DNA of 64,000 nucleotides, from NCBI RefSeq assembly GCF_001557535.2, contig NZ_CP014310.1:62001-126000 (forward strand), given 5' to 3'. The DNA is from Burkholderia sp. PAMC 26561. Lineage in GTDB: Bacteria > Pseudomonadota > Gammaproteobacteria > Burkholderiales > Burkholderiaceae. Of this stretch, positions 27,915 to 37,408 are shown piece by piece. Below the pieces are notes generated by a model. The model saw only the letters and a list, made by a program, of their open reading frames with translations, was not told the origin of the DNA and ran no database searches. Both the position numbers and the translations under genes were made by a program. Each line of letters opens with the position of its first letter. The first letter of the stretch is position 1.

Positions 27915-28652
27915 ATGCAAGGTATCGAAGGAAAGGTCGTCGTTATTACCGGTGCGAGCAGTGGTATTGGCGAAGCCACCGCGCTCTTGCTCGCCGAGCG
28001 CGGCGCGAAACTTGTGCTCGGATCGCGTCGGCTGAACCGCCTCGAGGCAATCGCGACACGTATCAAAAATGCGGGTGGCGACGCGATCTATGCGCCGATA
28101 GACGTGAAGCGAAACGCCGACGTATCGGCGCTCGTCGCGCTGGCATGCAAACGGCACGGCCAACTGGATGTTCTCGTGAACAACGCGGGCATCGGGCCGA
28201 TCTCTCCTCTGGACGATCTGCGTGTTGAAGAGTGGGAGGAGATGATCGACATCAACATCAAAGGCGTGCTCTACGGCATTGCGGCTGCGCTGCCGGTGTT
28301 TCGAAAGCAAGGCTTCGGACATTTTATCAACATTGCATCCACGGCAGGGCACAAAACCGTTGCGAACCAATCCGTCTATTCTGCAACGAAGTTTGCGGTA
28401 CGCGCGATCTCCGAGGGATTGCGTCAGGAAGCGGGGGAACACCTCCGTGTCACGATCATTTCACCCGGCTTCGTCCAAACTGAATTCGTGAACGCCATTG
28501 CCGACCAGCATCTACGCGCTCAACTCGTTTTGGCTCGCGACAGAATGGCGATGCCGCCAGAGGCAATTGCTCGCTCGATCGCGTTCGCAATTGAGCAGCC
28601 GGCTGGCGTGGATGTGGGAGAAATAGTCGTCCGTCCCACGGCGCAGGGTTAG
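27915..28652 (+). CDS. SDR-family oxidoreductase
   Basis: The 245-residue protein is a classical SDR with VVITGASSGIGEATALLLAE near residue 10, LVNNAGIGPISPLDD, the active-site YSATKFAVRAISEGLRQEAG and SPGFVQTEF. It fits the YdfG-like group of NADP-dependent dehydrogenases acting on small hydroxy acids or aldehydes. A ribosome binding site (AAAGGAAAACC) precedes ATG 27915. It is transcribed away from the AraC gene. Confidence 0.88.
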   Translation: MQGIEGKVVVITGASSGIGEATALLLAERGAKLVLGSRRLNRLEAIATRIKNAGGDAIYAPIDVKRNADVSALVALACKRHGQLDVLVNNAGIGPISPLDDLRVEEWEEMIDINIKGVLYGIAAALPVFRKQGFGHFINIASTAGHKTVANQSVYSATKFAVRAISEGLRQEAGEHLRVTIISPGFVQTEFVNAIADQHLRAQLVLARDRMAMPPEAIARSIAFAIEQPAGVDVGEIVVRPTAQG

Positions 28653-29006
28653 GTGCCGCGCTTAGAGGCAGCACTGCTGTTCCCGCAAATGAGTTCAGAC
28701 GCCTGTTGCCAACAGATGAGTCACACGTCGGTCTGTTCTTTTTGGCCGGTTCCGATGGCCAAGTCTCACCTGCTATCCCGACGATCCAAGTGCGCAGGCG
28801 GAGCTCGCTGCGACTACGCACGCGAGCTGCTTAGCTCGTGGGTTTTCCCATCTTTGCCATTTGCTTGAACGGAGCTGGAGGCTGCGTTCGCTCTCCTGCG
28901 TTCAAGCGGTGCTCCGATGGCGTTTCGACGTAACGGTTCCGCCGCTACAGGGACCTCATGGCGAAAGGGCCGAGTCCGGGTCGTGCCCAAGACAGTCCAG
29001 CAGCCG
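28653..29006. other. Intergenic region, no gene supported
   Basis: This 354-base gap lies between the convergent ends of the SDR and azoreductase genes. Open frames are short and unconvincing. No repeat or terminator hairpin with a T run was seen. Confidence 0.4.
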
Positions 29007-29624
29007 TCAGTTCCGAGCCGCGGCCGCCACCTCTGAGGCGAACGTCTGCAGAAACTTGTCGCGGGTTACCTGCCCCATATCGACTGACTTTGCGTTTCCG
29101 CCTGCAACCACCTTGACGTCTACGATGCCGATCGCCTTGAGGATAAGTCGCAAGTAGTTGGTCGCGATATCTCGGTCTTGAATAGGAGAGCCCTGCGTGT
29201 AGACGCCACCCGATGCCATCAGGATGGTGCACGCTTTGCCGTGGACCAAACCCTCACCGGAGAAGCCGAGTGTTTTGCCCTTGCGCACGATATGGTCGAT
29301 GTAGGCCTTTAAAACGGCAGGAACGTTGTAGTTGTAGACCGGCGCGCCGATGGCGATATGATCGGCCTCCAGGATTTCGCTCACGAGTTCGTCGGACAAG
29401 CGCAAAATGTCCTTCATTTCTGGCGTTTGTTGTTCTGGCGGCGTGAAATATGCCCCGAGCCACGGCATGGTTACGAAAGGCAGATTGCTTTCCATCAAAT
29501 CACGCTCGACCACGCGGCCGCCCGGATGGTTTTCCAGCCAATTCTCGACGAACAGCTTGGTGAGTCCGCGGGACATTGAGTGTTCGCCACGTGGGCTGGA
29601 CTCTACTACGAGCAGGGTGGGCAT
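29007..29624 (-). CDS. azoR: FMN-dependent NADH:azoreductase / quinone reductase (AzoR family)
   Basis: The 205-residue protein has the flavodoxin-like fold of AzoR. The start [20 protein letters not shown] binds the FMN phosphate; [20 protein letters not shown] and [16 protein letters not shown] are the flavin-ring contacts. The family reduces quinones and azo dyes with two-electron chemistry. It follows the dioxygenase gene on the same strand (60-base gap), so the pair may act together on catechols and quinones. Confidence 0.88.
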   Translation of the reverse strand: MPTLLVVESSPRGEHSMSRGLTKLFVENWLENHPGGRVVERDLMESNLPFVTMPWLGAYFTPPEQQTPEMKDILRLSDELVSEILEADHIAIGAPVYNYNVPAVLKAYIDHIVRKGKTLGFSGEGLVHGKACTILMASGGVYTQGSPIQDRDIATNYLRLILKAIGIVDVKVVAGGNAKSVDMGQVTRDKFLQTFASEVAAAARN

Positions 29625-29684
29625 GAAGAAGCTCCTTAGTGGGATTGGGTTTTCGAACTGAACAGTTTGCTAAGAAGCAACGGC

Positions 29685-30473
29685 TCAGCCGAAGCGGAAT
29701 CCGGAAATTGGTTTGCCAAGTGCGTGGCCATGGAAGTCGACAATTGCCTTTTCACCCGAGGCGGCACCAGCGGCGACCATCAGCGGCAACATGTGGTCCT
29801 CATGCGGTTGCGCATCGCGTGCACCAGGGGCACGTTCCCAGTCGATCAGCGATTGATCACGCGTGTCCGTCTCGGTGATAGCCTGCCGCAGCCACGCATC
29901 GAAGGCTTCAGCTTTTAAGTCTGGACCTGCACCGCCGAAGCCGCGCATGTTGTGGTACGTCTGACCGCTCCCGATGATCAGCACGCCTTGCTTGCGCAAT
30001 GGCTTTAGAGCCCGAACGATTTCCAGGTGTGTCGCCGGATCGAGCCCCCTTTGCAATGAGAGCTGCACAACAGGAATCTCAGCGTCGGGAAAGGCGACCT
30101 TCAGCGGGACAAAGACACCGTGGTCGTAGCCCCGTCGATCGTTTGCGGCGCTCGGGAGCCCTGCGTCTTTCAGCAATGTGCGCACATGCGCGGCGAACTC
30201 GGGCGACCCCGACGCAGGCCACGTAATTTCATACGTGTAGTCAGGAAACCCGTGGTAATCGAACAGCAGCGGCGGCGCCGCCGAAATGTTAACTGTCGGC
30301 ACCGACTCTTCCCAGTGCCCCGAGATCACGACCATGGCAAGCGGCGGCTCGCAGAGTGCAGAGGCAAAGTCGCCAAGGTAGTCCTCAAGCTCTTGCCACG
30401 TTGCGCGCATAGGTCCCGGCCGCAGAAAAAAGCATGGACCACCACCGTGATTGATAAAGAATGTAGGTTGCAT
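29685..30473 (-). CDS. DODA-type extradiol aromatic ring-opening dioxygenase (YgiD-like)
   Basis: The 262-residue protein matches the class III LigB-like family of 4,5-DOPA dioxygenases. Metal-binding histidines are visible in FINHGGGP (residue 9), VISGHWEES and YDHGVFVPLKVAFPDAEIPV, and a late motif VDFHGHALGKPISG closes the fold. It would be cytosolic and depend on Fe or Zn. It is divergent from a LysR gene, with an inverted repeat between them, and is cotranscribed with azoR. Substrates are probably catechols; exact specificity is not known. Confidence 0.85.
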   Translation of the reverse strand: MQPTFFINHGGGPCFFLRPGPMRATWQELEDYLGDFASALCEPPLAMVVISGHWEESVPTVNISAAPPLLFDYHGFPDYTYEITWPASGSPEFAAHVRTLLKDAGLPSAANDRRGYDHGVFVPLKVAFPDAEIPVVQLSLQRGLDPATHLEIVRALKPLRKQGVLIIGSGQTYHNMRGFGGAGPDLKAEAFDAWLRQAITETDTRDQSLIDWERAPGARDAQPHEDHMLPLMVAAGAASGEKAIVDFHGHALGKPISGFRFG

Positions 30474-30520
30474 GGAAGCAATATAACGGTTGAATTCTCT
30501 CGGCGGAACCGATTAAATTG

Positions 30521-30535
30521 TGATGGTTTCCATCA
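30521..30535. promoter_or_regulatory. Inverted repeat, candidate LysR box
   Basis: TGATGG-TTT-CCATCA is a perfect 6-base inverted repeat with a 3-base centre, in the 77-base gap between the dioxygenase and LysR starts. The position, just upstream of the LysR start, fits autoregulation and control of the divergent operon. Confidence 0.55.
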
Positions 30536-30550
30536 TCTGGAGAGATAGCG

Positions 30551-31450
30551 TTGATAGGCAATCTCACGTTGGATCAATTACGGGTATTAGTGACCGTCAG
30601 CGACGCGGGGAGTTTTTCGGCGGCAGGACGGTCGCTCGGGCGCGTTCAGTCGGCGATCAGCCAAGCTGTGAAAACACTCGAGGAGACCCAGGGGATTGAT
30701 TTGTTTGATCGGACCAGCCAAAAACCGACCCTGACCGCAGTTGGGCGCGTGCTCGTCGACCAAGCCCGCGCGATCCTCGCGAGCGCGGATCGTTTTGAGG
30801 CCATCGCGGCCGGAACGCGGATGGGGCTTGAACCGGCGCTGACCTTGGCGATCGATCCTCTTGTTCCGACCGCGCCGCTCATAGATAGCCTGCGCGCTCT
30901 TCGCGACACCTTCCCAGACCTTCCCGTCTCTTTTTCCACAGAAGGGGTGGGCGGAGCCGAGCGACGCTTGCGGGACCGCTCTGCGTCCCTGGCATTCTGT
31001 CTTTTGCTGCCGTCCGTGCCTGACGACTTGATGGCGTACCCACTCATGGATCTGAAGCTTATGCCCGTCGCTGCCGCAGACCACCCGCTCGTGCGCTTCG
31101 GCCGCAAACTGCACAGGGCTGATCTCGATGCCCACGTGCAACTGGTGCTATCGGATGCCCACGGCAACGATGGTCCGAGCTACGGGGTCATCGGCAGCCG
31201 GATTTGGCGCTTCGTTGATTTAGGGCGCAGGCTCGATTTCCTGCTTGCGGGTTTTGGCTGGTGCAAGATGCCGCCCTTCGTCATCGAGCCCTATCTAAAG
31301 GGTGGCCGATTGGTGAAGCTGGATATCTCTGACGAGGGTATATCCCCGACGGGAACGCTGCCAGTCTACGCAGTGCATGTCCGCAACCGGCCTTTGGGTC
31401 GGGCCGGAAGCTGGCTCCTGGAAGATCTACGAAAACGCCTCATCAAATAG
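30551..31450 (+). CDS. LysR-family transcriptional regulator
   Basis: The 299-residue protein has a winged helix at its start (LDQLRVLVTVSDAGSFSAAG, SLGRVQSAISQAVKTLEETQ) and a LysR effector domain. TTG 30551 is the start: GGAGAG lies 7 bases upstream and no ATG is available before the conserved fold. It is divergent from the DODA/azoR pair. Regulators of this kind next to azoR often respond to aromatic or quinone compounds; here that is inference. Confidence 0.85.
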   Translation: MIGNLTLDQLRVLVTVSDAGSFSAAGRSLGRVQSAISQAVKTLEETQGIDLFDRTSQKPTLTAVGRVLVDQARAILASADRFEAIAAGTRMGLEPALTLAIDPLVPTAPLIDSLRALRDTFPDLPVSFSTEGVGGAERRLRDRSASLAFCLLLPSVPDDLMAYPLMDLKLMPVAAADHPLVRFGRKLHRADLDAHVQLVLSDAHGNDGPSYGVIGSRIWRFVDLGRRLDFLLAGFGWCKMPPFVIEPYLKGGRLVKLDISDEGISPTGTLPVYAVHVRNRPLGRAGSWLLEDLRKRLIK

Positions 31451-31772
31451 AACTTGAACGGCTGTGTATTTCGCAAATTTTCTGCATTGAGGGAATCATG
31501 ACCGCTGGTTGCTTCATCTCGCTTGGGCCCTGCCTTTACATCTCGACAGTGGTCGCCGGTCGACTGGGCTCACTTCAAGGCTCCGCACTGGGAGAGCCAC
31601 GCTCGTTTCGTCATTGAACGCTGCATCGATTTTGGTTTGCATCAAGCGCAGCGCCAAGGCTGCTTCCGACCTCAGGCAGCGTCAGCGTTTCCTGCTTGGG
31701 GATATGGAAAACACCCACGTGGACGGCAGCGACCCATAATAGCTCTGCCGCTGATAGGTAAGCGAGTCAGTG
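31451..31772. other. Intergenic region, no gene supported
   Basis: Open frames on the plus strand (from 31509 and 31523) lack known domains and run into the IS3 element, so the original downstream context was probably cut by that insertion. Confidence 0.35.
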
Positions 31773-31814
31773 ATATGAAGCGCTCCGGGTTCGTCGGAGA
31801 CCGTCGAGTTGGCG

Positions 31815-32711
31815 CTACGCCGCGCGTGCGGGCAACGCCTGATTCCGATTGTAAGCGTCCTCTGCTTCAGTAGGCGACACGTAACCGAGTGGGCCGAGCA
31901 GCCGCCGATGGTTATACCAATGGACCCATTCGAGTGTTGCCAGCTCAACCGCCTTTAGGTCAGGCCATGAGCGCCGATGGATGACCTCCGCTTTGTATAA
32001 ACCATTGATGGTTTCGGCCAATGCGTTGTCGTACGAATCGCCGACGCTACCCGCTGATGGTTGCACACCTGTATCGAGCAAGCGATCTGTATAGCGAATG
32101 CTCAAATATTGCGACCCGTGGTCCGAGTGATGTATGAGCCCCTCGACCGGCTGGCGTTCGTACAGCGCCTGATTCAACGCATTCAGTACGAAGTCTGTGC
32201 GCATCGAGGACGACACCCGCCAGCCAACGATGCGTCGAGCGAACACATCGGTCACGAACGCCACGTACACGAAGCCTGACCACGTCGAAATGTATGTAAA
32301 ATCCGCGACCCACAGCGCGTCAGGTCGGTCGGCCCGGAACTGCCGCTTCACCAAATCCGATGGGCACGGCACCGCATCATCTCGCTGAGTGGTCCTGATC
32401 ACGCGGCCGCGCCGCACACCCTGGATGCCCATCGTTTTCATCAGGCGCTCGACCGTGCAGCGCGCAACCTTCACCCCGTCACGCAACAGCTGTCGCCACA
32501 CCTTGCGGGCCCCATACACGGCGAAATTTTCCTCCCAGATCTGTCTAATCTGGGCCTTCAATACCGCGTCGCGGCGAGCTCGTGTCGACCATTGCTGCGG
32601 GTCGTGCCGGCGAGCCGTATGCCGATAGTATGTCGACGGGGCGATCGGCAACAACCGGCAGATCGACTCGACCCCGCAGAGCGCACGATGATCGTCGATA
32701 AACGTGATCAT
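31815..32711 (-). CDS. IS3-family transposase, OrfB (DDE integrase part)
   Basis: The 298-residue product carries the HTH_21 and rve integrase domains. Catalytic blocks are [36 protein letters not shown] and [16 protein letters not shown]. Its ATG overlaps the orfA stop in an ATGA arrangement; IS3 elements usually make the active OrfAB by ribosomal frameshifting in this overlap. Confidence 0.9.
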   Translation of the reverse strand: MITFIDDHRALCGVESICRLLPIAPSTYYRHTARRHDPQQWSTRARRDAVLKAQIRQIWEENFAVYGARKVWRQLLRDGVKVARCTVERLMKTMGIQGVRRGRVIRTTQRDDAVPCPSDLVKRQFRADRPDALWVADFTYISTWSGFVYVAFVTDVFARRIVGWRVSSSMRTDFVLNALNQALYERQPVEGLIHHSDHGSQYLSIRYTDRLLDTGVQPSAGSVGDSYDNALAETINGLYKAEVIHRRSWPDLKAVELATLEWVHWYNHRRLLGPLGYVSPTEAEDAYNRNQALPARAA

Positions 32712-33055
32712 GACTTCGGTCGGCGGTCGAGCTCCGCCTGCGCGAAATACGCGGACGCCTTGCGCAGGATCTCGTTGGCTGTGCGCAGTTCCCGAACCTC
32801 ACGCTCAAGCTCTTTGAGCCGAGCCAGATCCGCCGTCGTTGTGCCAGCCCGCTGTCCGCGATCACGCTCAGCTTGATTAACCCAGTTGCGCAGCGTCTCA
32901 CGCGACATTCCCATCTTCGCGGCAATCGAGCGCATCGCCGCGCCCTGCGTCTCGTATTCGTGCTGGTGTTCCAACACCATCCTTACCGCGCGCTCCCGAA
33001 CCTCATCGGAATACCTCGCCCCTGTCGGCTTCTTTACTTTGCTTGCGTTTTCCAT
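32708..33055 (-). CDS. IS3-family transposase, OrfA (HTH part)
   Basis: The 115-residue protein has a helix-turn-helix ([20 protein letters not shown]) and a C-terminal leucine zipper ([20 protein letters not shown]). It is the DNA-binding partner of OrfB. Confidence 0.9.
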   Translation of the reverse strand: MENASKVKKPTGARYSDEVRERAVRMVLEHQHEYETQGAAMRSIAAKMGMSRETLRNWVNQAERDRGQRAGTTTADLARLKELEREVRELRTANEILRKASAYFAQAELDRRPKS

Positions 33056-33138
33056 ACTTCAAATCTCCCATTACAGCCAAGATCCAAAGTCTCCTACATT
33101 TCCGGGGCGCTTAAATAAGACCCCCGACGATAGTTTTG

Positions 33139-33369
33139 CTATGAACAACGGTCCAACTGACCTTCACTGTCATCAGGCTCGTCAGTAGAGTCCCACGTTG
33201 GCAATCCTGCTGCGACGCAATCTTCCTTCGTCGCGGACGTGGCAAAGCAGTGAACGTTAATTCGCCGAAACTGAAGCATGTCTTGTAGATTTGGCATTAC
33301 CCGCTCAATGACCTCCCGTGCCGACGCAACGTCATCGAAGACCTGCGCTTCCTCCAATTCGCCGGGCAA
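33139..33369 (-). CDS. Possible hypothetical protein or fragment
   Basis: The frame encodes VFDDVASAREVIERVMPNLQ, DMLQFRRINVHCFATSATKE and DCVAAGLPTWDST, which reads like a genuine protein. The best start is a TTG at 33369, and the far end abuts the IS3 insertion. It overlaps a decayed plus-strand gene by about 30-50 bases. No family is recognised. Confidence 0.35.
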   Translation of the reverse strand: MPGELEEAQVFDDVASAREVIERVMPNLQDMLQFRRINVHCFATSATKEDCVAAGLPTWDSTDEPDDSEGQLDRCS

Positions 33370-34037
33370 GAACCGCCGTTGCCGAACGGGCTCCGAGCAC
33401 TGACGCCTGCGCAGGCGTCACTGGCAGAGTTCTTGATGCTCGATCCAGACTAACTCGCAGCAGCAGCCGAAGCCAGCCCGCCTCGATTGGCAGACGTCGA
33501 CGACGACGCGCGCTTCGAGCCATGGCTGCTTGAACTCACCGCAGTTGAAATGCGTGAGGCCTTGCGCCAACTGCTTTGTGGAAACCCTCAGGAAACCGAA
33601 CGAGGTTTGCGCACTCGGTTTCTAAACTGGGATCGCACTCGTAATCCCAACAGGGCCGAGCAGGGACGCGTCGGACGGTTGCTGAAATAGACGCTCGACG
33701 CGATGCTGCCCGCGCGCTTCGACTACGTCGCGAACGGGCAGCAAATGACGCTGCAGAGGTGCGCCGTATTGCCGAACGTCGTCGCTACCTGGATTCGCTG
33801 ATCGAGCACGAAAGCACGACATGGGAGCGTATCGACACCACACTACAGCGCGGGTCCGGCCACGCATACGGTCAGGCGTTCCAACTTCTTCTGGATCTTG
33901 CAGAGGCCTACGCGTGCGTCAAAAACGAAGCCGTATTTCGCAGAGGCCTCGTTCGTTTGACGGCGAAACACGGGAACCGTGGAGCGTGGGTGAAGCGCCT
34001 AATGAACGGCGGCTTCATGTGGACGCCGAAAACGTAA
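33340..34037 (+). pseudogene. Hypothetical protein gene with a nonsense codon and a frameshift
   Basis: One frame reads DLRFLQFAGQEPPLPNGLRA, LTPAQASLAEFLMLDPD and then a TAA at about 33451, after which the same frame continues LAAAAEASPPRLADVDDDAR, FEPWLLELTAVEMREALRQL. Near 33670 the frame shifts and goes on as TVAEIDARRDAARALRLRRE, then RRYLDSLIEHESTTWERIDT, ending in KRLMNGGFMWTPKT at 34037. The C-terminal half, helical with a final LVRLTAKHGNRGAWVKRLMN, recalls the tail of some SWIM zinc-finger proteins, but this is weak. The gene is not functional as read. Confidence 0.5.
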
Positions 34038-34126
34038 GCCGGAACGTCACCGTAAAAGGAGCCGGCAAACGGTCCTCGCTGATAAAATCGGGTGTGACAA
34101 CGACCTTCCCCGGACTCTCCCCCATC

Positions 34127-34318
34127 ATGGACTATCGCGTCAGCTACGAGCACAGTCTGGCAAGCGCGCCCGACGACTACGTCGCCAAGGTTCCGTCGCA
34201 AGTTGTCGAAGGCGTGCCCGCGAACATTCCACGCGCCCTGCTTCCCGAGTACATCACTGATCTCATCCTGAAACGCTCCATGCGCATTGGCAAGATTCGC
34301 CATCTACGCATTATTTAG
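34127..34318 (+). CDS. Small hypothetical protein, 63 residues
   Basis: The sequence MDYRVSYEHSLASAPDDYVA, KVPSQVVEGVPANIPRALLP and EYITDLILKRSMRIGKIRHL has a basic C-terminus and looks like a compact folded protein. It starts at ATG 34127, 90 bases after the decayed gene, on the same strand. No family is recognised. It could be a small DNA-binding or regulatory protein. Confidence 0.45.
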   Translation: MDYRVSYEHSLASAPDDYVAKVPSQVVEGVPANIPRALLPEYITDLILKRSMRIGKIRHLRII

Positions 34319-34477
34319 CGAACGCTGTCCCTTGATCCTGACATAGAGGTCACCGACACAAGACAGTCAGCATCCGGGTTACGAGAATGGCTCAATGTCT
34401 TGCGGCGAGTCGTGTGTCAACACCCTCGCCTATAATGCTAAAACTGATAGTGATTTCACGGCGGGGAGCCCTACTTT

Positions 34478-35849
34478 ATGAGTCAAACACACGGGCGATA
34501 CTCGGGATCTCGAGACAATGGCCAGCATCAATCGCGCCAACTTTCAAACACGACATCCCACCGACAGAACAAGCCATACGTAAAAGCTCCATCTACTCGA
34601 GACCTGGCACAGACGGCGTCCATTTTCAAAACGCGTTCGTTTAAATTGTTGGTAGACGCGGTGGGCGCGGAGAACGTCGCACTGGGACTCGACTCTAACT
34701 TAACGCGCGTGGCCGAGTTGGTGAACGGCGAGAGATTCACACCTGAGACAGCCTTTCATATCGAAACAACGCTTGGGCTACCCGATGGGTTCTTCGATCA
34801 ACCCAATCCTGTCCTCATGCCCGAAACCATTAAGCGCTTGAGGTCACCACTAGACTTCATTCATGCGAACGCCGAACCAGAATCTACGTACGAGCAAGTG
34901 GTGAAGCCGGCGCCTGCCACGCAGGCCAACCATCACCCTACCCTCACCGATCGTTTGCCCAGAGAACCAGAAATGCCAAAGAAGACAAAAGACGGGTCGC
35001 AACGGGACGTCGCGAAAAACAACACTACGGCGGCGAAGCCTGCCACGGCAACCCCACTAAAATTGGCACCTGCGAAAGTTAGAGCGTCTTCAAAGTCGGC
35101 GGCTCAGCAAGCCTTGCCGTTGAACGACGTCGCAGCTTTGGAAAACATTCGCCGCGCTAACCCTGCACGTGCTTACGTCCCGCAAAGGATCGAAGGTGCG
35201 GCTCGGCGCGGTGATGGGAATTAGCGACTCCAACATGGCAAATCGGTTTTATGGGCAGAAACGGATGGACGATGCCGAAGCAAACCGGTTCACCGAACGC
35301 CTTGTTTTGCCGACTGGCTGGTTGGACGTTCCGCGTTCAGTAACGGACATCCCTGATTCGGTGTCGGGGTTGCTGGCTCCCCCGTCGCGCCGCCCTGCAT
35401 CCGATCAGCAAGAACTGCCACCTTCGATTGCACCAAAAGCGATCGTGGCGAAGAAGTCTGTGCGTACGAAGGCGAAAAATACGAGTGCTCGACCTGCCAT
35501 AGCCCCTAATGCGGATGGCACAGGCGGTCCAACAGGCGTCGCCGTTGGGACGAATGCGGTCACCGTGCAATTAGACCAAGCGGTCCCGTTCGCTGCCGAT
35601 CCGACGATCAGGCAACCGGTTGATAACGATGCCTTGTACTCCGCCGCCGGTCAGCAGTATCCGTCAACCTCCGTAACGCAGGTCATCACGGATTCGCGCC
35701 GTCTCACTTCGGCAACCAGCTTGGACGATTTGCTAGGTATTGAACCGATAGCGGAGGCTCTGATAAAGACACTCGCTGGCAAAGCACGTACTGGTCGCCT
35801 AGACGAAATGAAAGCCCTGGAGCTGTTACAGCAAGCCGTATCGCTCTGA
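34478..35849 (+). pseudogene. Tandem HTH-like DNA-binding family protein, split by a frameshift
   Basis: The first frame (34478-35224) has an N-terminal block (SFKLLVDAVGAENVALGLDS, LTRVAELVNGERFTPETAFH, TTLGLPDGFFDQPNP) and a linker. An extra C near 35161 (AACCCTG for AACCTG) shifts the frame; the second block follows in the 35169-35849 frame as NLHVLTSRKGSKVRLGAVMG and SNMANRFYGQKRMDDAEANR, with LPTGWLDVPR. The tail PIAEALIKTLAGKARTGRLD matches the gene at 683-1315. The two blocks resemble each other in helix spacing and in the GLPxGxxD ending, suggesting an internal duplication. It may be a nucleoid- or repressor-type protein; the function is unknown. Confidence 0.6.
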
Positions 35850-36352
35850 CCTGATCCCGCATGGCAACTGTGGTATCTCCGGTCGAACTCTTGGCGGGAT
35901 CACGCGTCTTATTTCGTGAATCATGGCAAGTTCGGCTGCCGTTAAGAGCCAATCTCCGTTGAGCAGAATATATCAGCGTCGAACCTGGCAAGTCCCTCTC
36001 GCAGTCCCTTGAAACCGCTCGAGCGGCCCAGTACCGCGCTGACAGGCGGCCGATTGTCGAAACTTGTCTGAGCGGGGCGCGCTTCGGCCATTACGGCCGC
36101 TCTCAATGTTCACGAAGCGGTCGTTTAATTATTCAAATACCTTCAACCATCCAGTGTCTTCAACGCAAGGTTGAGGTCGAACTCGAATGATCAGCGGGTT
36201 CAGTCTGGTCTATGAAATCCCGAACCTGATATGTCCGCTGACGCTCGACATGATCCGGAGAATTCACTAGACGCCGAGTCCGCCAGCTGAGAATAATCCA
36301 ATTCGTCGACGTCACTCACTTCCTGCGTAGCCATGCGAGATGGGAACTGAGT
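35850..36352. other. Intergenic region of 500 bases, no gene supported
   Basis: No open frame has coding character I trust. A short minus-strand frame from about 36336 (MATQEVSDVDELDYSQLADS) is possible but unsupported. The region separates the DNA-binding pseudogene from the tail of the SWIM gene. Confidence 0.35.
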
Positions 36353-37408
36353 TCAGCGGGACTCAGCTTTCGCCGGTCGAACAGTGGCACGCTTTCTTGT
36401 TGCAGCCTCTTGCGGCGTTGCAGGCAAGTTCGTTACCTTTGCTTTACCGGCAACGACGTTGCCAGATGTTGAATTACGGGGCGCAGCAGATGGCTTGACC
36501 GGCAATTTCTTTGTTACCGCTTTCTTGTCCGCCGCGGTCTTCGCGCTCGCGGTTGGCTTGCCAGCTGTCGAGACAGCCGGCTTAGCCGCCTTCTTCGCTG
36601 TGACCTTATCTGCCGATGGCTTGTTACTTCCGGCAGCAGGGTTGGCCGGTAGGTAAGCTTCGGCCATCTCGATGCCGAACACATCGGCCACTAGCGCGTC
36701 GTCGAGCACTTTGCGCGTAGCCGGGCGTTTTCTCGATTCAGGCAGACCGGTATCGACCTGGCCGATGAGATCATTGGCATCGACCCGGCGCAAGGCAAAG
36801 AGAAATTCCGGCTGCTGATCGAACCGTGCGCCGACGCCGTAGAGCACGGCAGCGACGTGCTTGCACATCGATGCCCAGTCCGGGCAACTGCAATTGAACG
36901 TGATTTCCTTGGGTGCCGGAAAAAGACCGGTGCCAGGTTTGCAGATGCGCTCCATCACGGCTGTCGAGAGCTTGCCCTGCAAGAGTTCCACGATCGAATC
37001 GATCGACCCCGAACAATCGGCTCCGATTGCTCGCCATTGTTTTTCAGGACACGCCGCCACGGTCATGGCGACCGTGTAGAGGCTCGAACCCATTACTTGA
37101 GCTCGCACTTCGCCTGCCGTAATCTGGAGGTCGATCACGGAACCGTTGCGCACATAGGTACGGCCGCGCGGCAAGCGGTTGGCATAGTCGCTGTAGCGTT
37201 CCAGATTGTCGCACCAGGCCTTGCCCCAGAAGGTCTTGGCGATGGCACCGCGATACGACGCGATGGGTGACAGGACCGCCCCAGCCTTTGTCGCCTTGGC
37301 GGCGGCCAGTTCAGCCTTTTTCCTGCGCGCGGCGACCGAGACATACGGCTTCCACCCCCCATAATCCATTGCGCTTGCCTCTTGACGATCAGTTTTCTTG
37401 CGCGGCAT
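36353..37408 (-). CDS. SWIM zinc-finger protein with lysine/alanine-rich tail
   Basis: The 351-residue protein has an N-terminal conserved region (MDYGGWKPYVSVAARRKK, TFWGKAWCDNLERYSDYANR), then a SWIM zinc-binding motif in which CSCPDWASMCKH gives the CxCxnCxH ligands near residues 175-186. The last ~110 residues are rich in Lys, Ala, Thr and Pro, like the DNA-binding tail of a histone H1-like protein. Its start overlaps the end of the SNF2 helicase gene by 20 bases. SWIM and SNF2 proteins encoded together are a recurrent bacterial pair thought to act on DNA; the precise role is not established. Confidence 0.85.
   Translation of the reverse strand: MPRKKTDRQEASAMDYGGWKPYVSVAARRKKAELAAAKATKAGAVLSPIASYRGAIAKTFWGKAWCDNLERYSDYANRLPRGRTYVRNGSVIDLQITAGEVRAQVMGSSLYTVAMTVAACPEKQWRAIGADCSGSIDSIVELLQGKLSTAVMERICKPGTGLFPAPKEITFNCSCPDWASMCKHVAAVLYGVGARFDQQPEFLFALRRVDANDLIGQVDTGLPESRKRPATRKVLDDALVADVFGIEMAEAYLPANPAAGSNKPSADKVTAKKAAKPAVSTAGKPTASAKTAADKKAVTKKLPVKPSAAPRNSTSGNVVAGKAKVTNLPATPQEAATRKRATVRPAKAESR

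Larger units (their letters stand above)
31776..33114 (-). mobile_element. Intact IS3-family element (IS51-like group)
   Basis: The left end TGAAGCGCTCCGGGTTCGTC (31776 onward) and the complement of the right end, TTAAGCGCCCCGGAAATG (from 33114), are imperfect inverted repeats that both run into GGAGAC. The flanks carry a 3-base direct repeat, ATA, at 31773-31775 and 33115-33117, a target duplication typical of IS3. Both orfA and orfB are open, so the copy is structurally complete and probably recent. Confidence 0.85.

Noticed and set aside
36063..36140. Palindromic-looking GC-rich segment in the 500-base gap
   Set aside because: The arms do not pair over a useful length; no operator or terminator could be defined.
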